Source: Tupaia tana (taxonomy: Eukaryota; Chordata; Mammalia; Scandentia; Tupaiidae). From it: DNA of 64,000 nucleotides. Within the stretch, counting starts at the first letter, position 1. Every line of letters begins with the position of its first letter. Below are positions 10,755-21,400 of the stretch, in pieces. The stretch lies in the NCBI GenBank assembly GCA_026018925.1, contig JAKSZU010000050.1:1406823-1470822 (forward strand), written 5' to 3'. A model generated the notes under the pieces. It was not told the origin of the DNA. It made no database searches and saw nothing but the letters and a program-made list of their open reading frames with translations. The position numbers were made by a program, and so were the translations under genes.

Positions 10755-13700
10755 AGGGTCACGTTAGGGTTGGGGTTGAGCTTAAGGTGTCCGCCTAGGG
10801 TTAGGGTTAGGTGTATGGTTTGATTTAGGCTTCAGGTTAGGTTAGGTTTCAACTTAGTTTGAGGGAGTAAGTTTAGGGCTACTGTTTGTTTTCGGTTCAG
10901 TGTTACAGTTGGAGATAGCGTCAGGGTCAGGTTAGGATTGGGGTTGAGCTTCAGGTGGCCACCTAGGGTTAGGGTTAGGTCTATGGTTTGAGTTAGGCTT
11001 CAGGTTAGGTTATGTTTGAACTTAGTTTGAGGGAGTAAGTTTAGGGCTACTGTTAGTTCTCGGTTCAGTGTTACGGTTGGAGTTAGCATGAGGGTCAGGT
11101 TAGGGTTGGGGTTGAGCTTCAGGTGTCCGCATAGGGTTAGGGTTAGGTGTATGGTTTGATTTAGGCTTCAGGTTAGGTTAGGTTTGAACTTAGTTTGAGG
11201 GAGTAAGTTTAGGGGTACTGTTAGTTTTCGGGTAACTGTTATGGTGGGAGTTAGCGTCAGGGCCACTTTAGTGTTGGGGTTGAGCTTAAGGTGTCCGCCT
11301 AGGGTTAGGGTTAGGTGTATGGTTTGATTTAGGCTTCAGGTGAGGTTAGGTTTGAACTTAGTTTGAGGGAGTAAGTTTAGTGCGACTGTTAGTTTTCGGG
11401 TAACTGTTACAGTTGGAGTAAGCGTCAGGGTCAGGTTATGGTGGGGGTTAAGCATAAGGTGTCCTCCTAGGGTTAGGGTTATGTCTATGATTTGATTTAG
11501 GCTTCAGGTTAGGTTAGGTTTGAACTTAGTTTGAGAGAGTCAGTTTAGGGGCTACTGTTAGTTTTCGGTTAACTGTTACGGTTGGAGTAAGCGTCAGGGT
11601 CAGGTTAGTTTTGGGGGTTGAGTTTAAGGTGTCCGCCTAGGGTTAGGGTTAGGTCTATGGTTTGAGTTAGGCTTCAGGTTAGGTTAGGTTTGAACTTAGT
11701 TTGAGGGAGTAAGTTTAGGGCTACTGTTAGTTTTTGGTTCAGTGTTACGGTTGGAGTTAGCATGAGGGTCAGGTTAGGGTTGGGGTTGAGCTTAAGGTGT
11801 CCGCCTAGGGTTAGGGTTAGGTGTATGGTTTGATTTAGGCTTCAGGTTAGGTTAGGTTTAAACTTTGTTTGAGGGAGTAAGTTTAGGGCGAGTGTTAGTT
11901 TTCGGGTAACTCTTATGTTTGGAGATAGCGTCAGGGCCAGGTTAGGGTTGGGGTTGAGCTTAAGGTGTCCGCCTAGGGTTAGGGTTAGGTGTATGGTTTG
12001 AGTTAGGCTTCAGGTTAGTTTAGGTTTGATCTTAGTTTGAGGGAGTAAGTTTAGGGCTACTGTTAGTTTTCGGTTCAGTGTTACGGTTGGAGATAGCGTC
12101 AGGGTCAGGTTAGGGTTGGGGTTGAGCTTCAGGTGTCCGGCTAGGGTTAGGGGTTAGGTCTATGGTTTGAGTTAGGCTTCAGGTTAGGTTAGGTTTGAAT
12201 TTAGTTTGAGGGAGTAAGTTTAGGGATACTGTTAGTTTTTCGGGTAACTGTTATGGTTGGAGTTAGCGTCAGGGCCAGTTTAGGGTTGGGGGTTGAGCTT
12301 AAGGTGTCCGCCTAGGGTTAGGGTTAGGTCTATGGTTTGAGTTAGGCTTTCAGGTTTGGTTAGGTTTGAAGTTAGTTTGAGGGAGTAAGTTTAGGTCTAC
12401 TGTTAGTTTTCGGTTCAGTGTTACGGTTGGAGTTAGCGTCACGGTCAGGTTATGGTGGGGGTTAAGCATAAGGTGTCCGCCTAGGATTAGGGTTACGTCT
12501 ATGATTAGATTTAGGCTTCAGGTTAGGTTAGGTTTGAACTTAGTTTGAGGGAGTCACTTTAGGGCTACTGTTAGTTTTTGGTTAACTGTTACGGTTGGAG
12601 TAAGCGTCAGGGTCAGGTTAGGTTTGGGGTTGAGCTTAAGGTGTCCTCCTAGGGTTAGGGTTAGGTGTATGGTTTGATTTAGGCTTCAGGTTAGGTTAGG
12701 TTTGAACTTAGTTTGAGGGAGTAAGTTTAGGGCTACTGTTAGTTTTCGTTTAACTGTTACGGTTGGAGTAAGCGTCAGGGTCAGGTTAGGGTGGGGGTTA
12801 AGCGTAAGGTGTCCGTCTAGGGTTAGGGTTAGGTCTATTGTTTGAGTTAGGCTTCAGGTTAGGTTAGGTTTGAACTTAGTTTGAGGGAGTCAGTTTAGGC
12901 CTACTGTTAGTTTTCGGTTCAGTATTACGGTTGGAGTTAGCGTCAGGGTCAGGTTAGGGTTGGGGTTGAGCTTCAGGTGTCCGCCTAGGGTTAGCGTTTG
13001 GTCTATGGTTTGAGTTAGGCTTCAGGTTAGGTTAGGTTTGAACTTAGTTTGAGGGAGTAAGTTTAGGGCTTACTGTAGTTTTCGGTTCAGTGTTACGGTT
13101 GGAGTTAGCGTGAGGGTCAGGATAGGGTTGGGGGTTGAGCTTAAGGTGTCCGCCTAGGGTTAGGGTTAGGTCTGTGGTTTGAGTTAGGCTTCAGGTTAGG
13201 TTAGGTTTGAACTTAGTTTCAGGGAGTACGTTTAGGGCTATTGTTAGTTTTCGGTTCAGTGTTACGGTTGGAGATAGCGTCAGCGTCAGGTTAGGGTTGG
13301 GGTTGATCTTCAGGTGTCCGCCTAGGGTTAGGGTTGGGTCTATGGTTTGAGTTAGGCTTCAGGTTAGGTTAGGTTTGAACTTAGTTTGAGGGAGTAATTT
13401 TAGGGCTACTGTTAGTTTTCGGTTCAGTGTTTCGGTTGGGAGTTAGCGTGAGGGTCAGGTTAGGGTAGGGGTTGAGCTTAAGGTGTCCGCCTTGGGTTAG
13501 GGTTAGGTGTATGATTTGATTAAGGCTTCAGGTTAGGTTAGGTTTGAACTTAGTTTGATGGAGTAAGTTTAGGGCTACTGTTAGTTTTCGGTTCAGTGTT
13601 ACGGTTGGAGATAGCGTCAGGGTCAGGTTAGGGATGGGGTTGAGCTTCAAGTGTCCGCCAAGGCTTAGGGTTAGTTCTATGGTTTGAGTTAGGCTTCAGG

Positions 13701-13787
13701 TTAGGTTAGGTTTGAACTTAGTTTGAGGGAGTAAGTTTACGGTTTACTGTTAGTTTTCGGTTCAGTATTACGGTTGGAGTTAGCGTG
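10755..13787 (+). repeat. HOR sub-block 5 (18 monomers)
   Basis: Opens AGGGTCACG, then the TTTCAACTT / CTGTTTGTTTTC monomer, then GGTGGCCACCT near 10956, then AGGGCCACTTTAGTG, then GTGCGACTG. It closes with GGGATGGGG, TTCAAGTGTCCGCCAAGG and TTACGG. Length is 3033 bp, nine above 18 x 168; I can point to nine one-base insertions in runs (for example near 11550, 11615, 12150, 12235, 12288, 13131). Equivalent blocks in copies 2 and 3 are 24561-27584 and 38343-41369. Confidence 0.7.
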
Positions 13788-15425
13788 AGGGTCAGGTTAG
13801 GGTTGGGGTTGAGCTTAAGGTGTCCGCCTAGGGTTAGGGTTAGGTGTATGGTTTGATTTAGGCTTCAGGTTAGGTTAGGTTTCAACTTAGTTTGAGGGAG
13901 TAAGTTTAGGGCTACTGTTTGTTTTCGGTTCAGTGTTACAGTTGGAGATAGCGTCAGGGTCAGGTTAGGGTTGGGGTTGAGCTTCAGGTGGCCGCATAGG
14001 GTTAGGGTTAGGTCTATGGTTTGAGTTAGGCTTCAGGTTAGGTTAGGTTTGAACTTAGTTTGAGGGAGTAAGTTTAGGGCTACTGTTAGTTTTCGGTTCA
14101 GTGTTACGGTTGGAGTTAGCGTGAGGGTCAGGTTAGTGTTGGGGTTGAGCTTTAAGTGTCCGCCTAGGGTTAGGGTTAGGTGTATGGTTTGATTTAGGCT
14201 TCAGGTTAGGTTAGGTTTGAACTTAGTTTGAGGGAGTAAGTTTAGGGGTACTGTTAGTTTTCGGGTAACTGTTATGGTGGGAGTTAGCGCCAGGGCCACT
14301 TTAGGGTTGGGGTTGAGCTTAAGGTGTCCGCCTAGGGTTAGGGGTTAGGTGTATGATTTGATTTAGGCTTCAGGTGAGGTTAGGTTTGAACTTAGTTTGA
14401 GGGAGTAAGTTTAGGGCGACTGTTAGTTTTCGGGTAACTGTTACAGTTGGAGTAAGCGTCAGGGTCAGCTTATTGTGGGGGTTAACAATACGGTGTCCTC
14501 CTAGGTTTAGGGTTATGACTATGATTTGATTTAGGCTTCAGGTTAGGTTAGGTTTGAACTTAGTTTGAGGGAGTCAATTTTAGGGCTACAGTTAGTTTTC
14601 GGTTAATTGTTACGGTTGGAGGTAAGCGTCAGGGTCAGGTTAGGTTTGGGGTTGACCTTAAGGCGTCCGCCTAGGGTTAGGGTTCGGTGTATGGTTTGAT
14701 TTAGGTTTCAGGTTAGGTTAGGTGTGAACTTAGTTTGAGGGAGTAAGTTGTAGGGCGACTGTTATTTTTCGGGTAACTGTTATGGTTGGAGTTAGCGTCA
14801 GGGGCCAGGTTCAGTTTGGGGTTGACCTTAAGGTGTCCGCCTAGGGTTAAGGTTAGGTCTATGGTTTGAGTTAGGCTTCAGGTTAGGTTAGGTTTGAACT
14901 TAGTTTGAGGGAGTAAGTTTAGGGCTACTGTTAGTTTTCGGTTTAGTGTTATGGTTGGAGATAGCGTCAGGGTCAGGTTAGGGTTGGGGTTGAGCTTCAG
15001 GTGTCCACCTAGGGTTAGGGTTTGGTCTATTGGTTTGAGTTATGCTTCAGGTTAGGTTAGGTTTGAACTTAGTTTGAGGGAGTAAGTTTAGGGCTACTGT
15101 TAGTTTTCGGTTCAGTGTCACGGATGGAGTTAGCGTGAGGGTCAGGATAGGGTTGGGGTTGAGCCTAAGGTGTCCGCCTAGGGTTAGGGTTAGGTCTTTG
15201 TTTAAGTTTGGCTTCAGGTTAGGTTAGGTTTGAACTTAGTTTGAGGGAGTAAGTTTAGGGCTACTGTTAGTTTTCGGTTCAGTGTTATGTTTGGAGATAG
15301 CGTCAGGGTCAGGTTAGGGTTGCGGTTGAGCTTAAGGTGTCCGCCTAGGTTTAGGGTTAGGTCTATTGTTTGAGTTAGGCTTCAGGTTAGTTTAGGTTTT
15401 GAACTTAGTTTGAGGGAGTAAGTTT

Positions 15426-15446
15426 AGGGGGCTCTATACTGGTTAG
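15426..15446 (+). repeat. Local 7-bp expansion, likely error or replication slip
   Basis: Copy 2 has AGGGGGCTCTATACTGGTTAG where the other copies have AGGGCTACTGTTAG (copy 1 near 1635, copy 3 near 29219, copy 4 near 43001). It is the largest copy-private change I noticed inside the HOR. It lies among many one-base run insertions, so a poorly polished stretch is the simplest reading. Confidence 0.7.
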
Positions 15447-18400
15447 TTTTCGGTTCAGTATTACGGTTGGAGATAGCGTCAGGGTCAGGTTTGGGTGGGG
15501 GTTAAGCATAAGGTGTCTGACTAGGGTTAGGGTTAGGTCTATTGTTTGAGTTAGGCTTCAGGTTAGGTTAGGTTTGAACTTAGTTTGAGGGAGTCAGTTT
15601 AGGCCTACTGTTAGTTTTCGGTTCAGTATTACGGTTGGAGTTAGCGTCAGGGTCAGGGTTAGGGTTGGGGTTGAGCTTCAGGTGTCCGCCTAGGGTTAGC
15701 GTTTGGTCTATGGTTTGAGTTAGGCTTCAGGTTAGGTTAGGTTTGAACTTAGTTTGAGGGAGTAAGTTTAGGGCTACTGTTAGTTTTTCGGTTCAGTGTT
15801 ACGGTTGGAGTTAGCGTGAGGGTCAGGATAGGGTTTGGGGTTGAGCTTAATGTGTCCGCCTAGGGTTAGGGTTAGGTCTGTGGTTTGAGTTAGGCTTCAG
15901 GTTAGGTTAGGTTTGAACTTAGTTTCAGGGAGTACGTTTAGGGCTATTGTTAGTTTTCGGTTCAGTGTTACGGTTGGAGATAGCGTCAGGGTCAGGTTAG
16001 GGTTGGGGGTTGATCTTCAGGTGTCCGCCTAGGGTTAGGGGTAGGACTATGGTTTGAGTTAAGCTTCAGGTTAGGTTAGGTTTGAACTTAGTTTGAGGGA
16101 GTAATTTTAGGGCTACTGTTAGTTTTCGGTTCAGTGTTTCGGTTGGAGTTAGCGTGAGGGTCCGGTTAGGGTAGGGGTTGAGCTTAAGGTGTCCGCCTAG
16201 GGTTAGGGTTAGGTGTATGATTTGATTAAGGCTTCAGGTTAGGTTAGGTTTGAACTTAGTTTGATGGAGTAAGTTTAGGGCTACTGTTAGTTTTCGGTTC
16301 AGTGTTACGGTTGGAGATAGCGTCAGGGTCAGGTTAGGGATGGGGTTGAGCTTCAAGTGTCCGCCAAGGGTTAGGGTTAGTTCTATGGTTTGAATTAGGC
16401 TTCAGGTTAGGTTAGGTTTGAACTTAGTTTGAGGGAGTAAGTTTAGGGTTACTGTTAGTTGTCGGTTCAGTGTTACGGTTGGAGTTAGCGTGAGGGTCAG
16501 GTTAGGGTTGGGGTTGAGCTTAAGGTGTCCCGCCTAAGGTTAGGGTTAGGTGTATGGTTTGATTTAGGCTTCAGGTTAGGTTAGGTTTCAACTTAGTTTG
16601 AGGGAGTAAGTTTAGGGCTACTGTTTGTTTTCGGTTCAGTGTTACAGTTGGAGATAGCGTCAGGGTCATGTTAGGGTTGGGGTTGAGCTTCAGGTGGCCG
16701 CGTAGGGTTAGGGTTAGGTCTATGGTTTGAGTTAGGCTTCAGGTTAGGTGAGGTTTGAACTTAGTTTGAGGGAGTAAGTTTAGGGCTACTGTTAGTTTTC
16801 GGTTCAGTGTTACGGTTGGAGTTAGCATGAGGATCAGGTTAGGGTTTGGGTTGAGCTTTAGGTGTCCGCCTAGGGTTAGGGTTAGGTGTATGGTTTGATT
16901 TAGGCTTCAGGTTAGGTTAGGTTTGAACTTAGTTTGAGGGAGTAAGTTTAGGGGTACTGTTAGTTTTCGGGTAAACTGTTATGGTGGGAGTTAGCGTCAG
17001 GGCCACTTTAGTGTTGGGGGTTGAGCTTAAGGTGTCCGCCTAGGGTTAGGGTTAGGTGTATTTTTTGATTTAGGCTTCAGGTGAGGTTAGGTTTGAACTT
17101 AGTTTGAGGGAGTAAGTTTAGGGCGACTATTAGTTTTCGGGTAACTGTTACAGTTGGAGTAAGCGTCAGGGTCAGCTTATTGTGGGGGTTAAGCATAAGG
17201 TGTCCGCCTAGGGTTAGGGTTATGTCTATGATTTGATTTAGGCTTCAGGTTAGGTTAGGTTTGAACTTAGTTTGAGGGAGTCAATTTAGGGCTACTGTTA
17301 GTTTTCGGTTAATTGTTACGGTTGGAGTAAGCGTCAGGGTCAGGTTAGGTTTGGGGTTGAGCTTAAGGTGTCCGCCTAGGGTTAGGGTTAGGTCTATGGT
17401 TTGAGTTAGGCTTCAGGTTAGGTTAGGTTTGAACTTAGTTTGAGGGAGTAAGTTTAGGGCTACTGTTAGTTTTCGGGTAACTCTTATGGTTGGAGTTAGC
17501 GTCAGGGTCAGGTTCAGGTTGGGGTTGACCTTAAGGTGTCCGCCTAGGGTTAGGGTTAGGTCTATGGTTTGAGTTAGGCTTCAGGTTAGGTTAGGTTTGA
17601 ACATAGTTTGAAGGAGTAAGTTTAGGGTTCCTGTTAGTTTTCGGTTCAGTGTTACGGTTGGAGTTAGCGTGAGGGTCAGGTTAGGGTTGGGGTTGAGCTT
17701 CAGGTGTCTGCCTAGGGTTAGGGTTAGGTCTATGGTTTGAGTTAGGCTTCAGGTTAGGTTAGGTTTGAACTTAGTTTGAGGGAGTAAGTTTAGGGCTACT
17801 GTTATTTTTTGGTTCAATGTTACGGTTGGAGTTAGCGTGAGGGTCAGGTTAGGGTTGGGGTTGAGCTTAAGGTGTCCGCCTAGGGTTACGGTTAGGTGTA
17901 TGGTTTGATTTAGGCTTCAGGTTAGGTTAGGTTTGAACTTAGTTTGAGGGAGTAAGTTTAGGGCGAGTGTTAGTTTTCGGGTAACTCTTATGTTTGGAGA
18001 TATCGTCAGGGCCAGGTTAGGGTTGGGGTAGAGCTTAAGGTGTCCGCCTAGGGTTAGGGTTAGGTGTATGGTTTGAGATAGGCTTCAGGTTAGGTTAGGT
18101 TTGAACTTAGTTTGAGGGAGTAAGTTTAGGGCTACTGTTAGTTTTCGGTTCAGTGTTATGGTTGGAGATAGCGTCAGGGTCAGGTTAGGGTTGGGGTTGA
18201 GCTAATGGTGTCTGCATAAGGTTAGGGTTAGGTGTTTGGTTTGATTTAGGCTTCAGGTTAGTTTAGGGTTGAAGTTAGTTTGAGGGGAGTAAGTTTAGGG
18301 CTACTGTTAGTTTTCGGTTAACTGTTACAGTTGGAGTAAGCGTCAGGGTCAGGTTAGGGTGGGGGTTAATCATAAGGTGTCCGCCTAGGGTTAGGGTTAG

Positions 18401-21400
18401 GTATATTGTTTGAGTTAGGCTTCAGGTCAGGTTAGGTTTCAACTTAGTTTGAGGGAGTAAGTTTAGGGCTACTGTTAGTTTTCGGGTAACTGTTATGGTT
18501 GGAGTTAGCGTCAGGGCCAGGTTAGGGTTGGGGTTGAGCTTAAGGTGTCCGCCAAGGGTTAGGGTTAGTTCTATGGTTTGAGTGAGGCTTCAGGTTAGGT
18601 TAGGTTTTGAACTTAATTTGAGGGAGTCAGTTTAGGGCTACTGTTAGTTTTCGGTTAACTGTTACGGTTGGAGTAAGAGTCAGGGTCAGGTTAGTTTTGG
18701 GGTTGAGCTTAAGGTGTCCGCCTAGGGTAAGGGTTAGGTCTATGGTTTGAGTTAGGCTTCAGGTTAGGTTAGGTTTGAACTTAGTTTGAGGGAGTAAGTT
18801 TTGGGCTACTGTTAGTTTTCGGTTCAGTGCTATGGTTGGAGATAGCGTCAGGGTCAGGTTAGAGTTGGGGTTGAGGTTAAGGTGTCCGCCTAGGGTTAGG
18901 GTTAGGTCTATGGTTTGAGTTAGGCTTCAGGTTAGGTTAGGTTTGAACTTAATTTGAGGGAGTCAGTTTAGGGCTACTGTTAGTTTTCGGTTAACTGTAA
19001 CGGTTGGAGTAAGCGTCAGGGTCAGGTTAGGTTTGGGGTTGAGCTTAAGGTGTCCCCCTAGGGTTAGGGTTAGGTCTATGGTTTGAGTTAGGCTTCAGGT
19101 TAGGTTAGGTTTGAACTTAGTTTGAGGGAGTAAGTTTAGGGCTACTGTTTGTTTTCGGTTCAGTGTTACGGTTGGAGATAGCGTCAGGGTCAGGTTTGGG
19201 TTGGGGTTGAGCTTCAGGTGTCCCGCCTAGGGTTAGGGTTAGGTCTATGGATTGAGTTAGGCTTCAGGTTAGGTTAGGTTTGAACTTAGTTTGAGGGAGT
19301 AAGTTTAGGGCTACTGTTAGTTTTCGGTTCAGTGTTACGTTTGGAGATAGCGTCAGGGTCAGGTTAGGGGATGGGGTTGAGCTTCAAGTGTCCGCCTAGG
19401 GTTAGGGTTAGGTCTATGGTTTGAGTTAGGCTTCAGGTTAGGTTAGGTTTGAACTTAGTTTGAGGGAGTAAGTTTAGGGTTCTGTTAGTTTTCGGTTCAT
19501 TGTTACGGTTGGAGTTAGCGTGAGGGTCAGGTTAGGGTTGGGGTTGAGCTTAAATTGTCCGCCTAGGGTTAAGTTTAGGTGTATGGTTTGATTTAGGCTT
19601 CAGGTTAGGTTAGGTTTTGAACTTAGTTTGAGGGAGTAAGTTTAGGGCTACTATTTGTTTTCGGTTCAGTGTTACAGTTGGGGATAGCGTCAGGGTCAGG
19701 TTAGGGTTGGGGTTGAGCTTCAGGTGGCCGCCTAGGGTTAGGGTTAGGTCTATGGTTTGAGTTAGGCTTCAGGTTAGGTTAGGTTTGAACTTAGTTTGAG
19801 GGAGTAAGTTTAGGGCTACTGTTAGTTTTCGTGTAACTGTTTATGGTGGGAGTTAGCGTCAGGGCCACTTTATGGTTGTGGTTGAGCTTAAGGTGTCCGC
19901 CTAGGGTTAGGGTTAGGTGTATGGTTTGAATTTAGGCTTCAGGTGAGGTTAGGTTTGAACTTAGTTTGAGGGAGTAAGTTTAGTGAGACTGTTAGTTTTC
20001 GGGTAACTGTTACAGTTGGAGTAAGCATCAGGGTCAGGTTATGGGTGGGGGTTAAGCATAAGGTGTCCTCCTAGGGTTAGGGTTATGTCTATGATTTGAT
20101 TTAGGCTTTAGGTTAGGTTAGGTTTGAACTTAGTTTGAGGGAGTCAGTTTAGGGCTACTGTTAGTTTTCGGTTAATTGTTATGGTTGGAGTAAGCGTCAG
20201 GGTCAGGTTAGGTTTGGGGTTGAGCTTAAGGTGTCCGCCTAGGGTTAGGTCTATGGTTTGAGTTAGGCTTCAGGTTAGGTTAGGTTTGAACTTAGTTTGA
20301 GGGAGTAAGTTTAGGGCTACTGTTAGTTTTCGGTTCAGTGTTACGGTTGGAGTTAATGTGAGGTTCAGGGTAGGGTTGTGGTTGAGCTTAAGGTGCCCAC
20401 CTAGGGTTAGGGTTAGGTCTTTGGTTTGAGTTAGCCATCAGGTTAGGTTAGGTTTGAACTTAGTTTGAGGGAGTAAGTTTAGGGCTACTGTTATTTTTCG
20501 GTTCAGTGTTACGGTTGGAGTTAGCGTGAGGGTCAGGATAGGGTTGGGGTTGAGCTTAAGGTGTCCGCCTAGGGTTAGGTTTAGGTCTTTGGTTGAGTTA
20601 GGCTTCAGGTTAGGTTAGGTTTCAACTTAGTTTGAAGGAGTAAGTTTAGGGCTACTGTTAGTTTTCGGGTAACTGTTATGTTTGGAGATAGCGTCAGGGC
20701 CAGGTTAGGGTTGGGGTGGAGCTTAAGGTATCCGCCTAGGGTTGGGTTAGGTCTATTGTTTGAGTTAGGCTTCAGGTTAGTTTAGGTTTGAACTTAGTTT
20801 GAGGGAGTAAGTTTAGGGCTATTGTTAGTTTTCGGTTCAGTGGTACGGTTAGAGATAGCGTCAGGGTCAGGTTAGGTTTGGGGTTGAGCTTCAGGTGTCC
20901 GGCCAGGGTTAGGGTTAGGTCTATGGTTTGAGTTAGGCTTCAGGTTATGTTAGGTTTGAACTTAGTTTGAGGGAGTAAGTTTAGGGCTACTGTTAGTTTT
21001 CGGTTAACTGTTACGGTTGGAGTAAGCGTCAGGGTCAGGTTAGTTTTTCGGTTGAGCTTAAGGTTTCCGCCTGGGGTTAGTGTTAGGTGTATGGTTTGAT
21101 TTAGTCTTCAGGTTAGGTTAGGTTTGAACTTACTTTGAGGGAGTAAGTTTAAGGCTACCGTTAGTTTTCGTTTAACTGTTAGGTTTGGAGTAAGCGTCAG
21201 GGTCAGGTTAGGGTGGGGGTTAAGCATAAGGTGTCCGCCAAGGGTTAGGGTTAGGTCTAGGTTTTCATTTAGGCTTCAGGTTTGGTTAGGATTAAACTTA
21301 GTTTGAGGGAGTAAGGTTAGGGCTACTGTTAGTTTTCGGTTCAGTGTTACGGTTGGATTTAGCCTCATGGTCAGGTTAGGGTTGGGGTTAAGCTTAAGGT

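Larger units (their letters stand above)
3..13787 (+). repeat. Higher-order repeat copy 1 (82 monomers)
   Basis: The unit starts at the monomer with TTTCAACTT and CTGTTTGTTTTCGG, followed by a monomer with the rare GGTGGCCGC variant. This ordered set of variants recurs from 13788. Length is 13785 bp against 82 x 168 = 13776, and the difference is accounted for by small indels. Copy 1 has private bases against copies 2-4: GCCTGGGGTT near 2058 (others GCCTAGGGTT), GGGGTGGAGC near 2372 (others GGGGTTGAGC), GCGACTGTT near 3318 (others GCGACTATT), AGCCTTCAGG near 6614 (others AGCCATCAGG) and AAGGTGTCC near 6912 (others AAGGTATCC). The stretch from about 7.1 kb to its end has many extra G or T bases in runs, which look like sequencing error. 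Confidence 0.92.
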
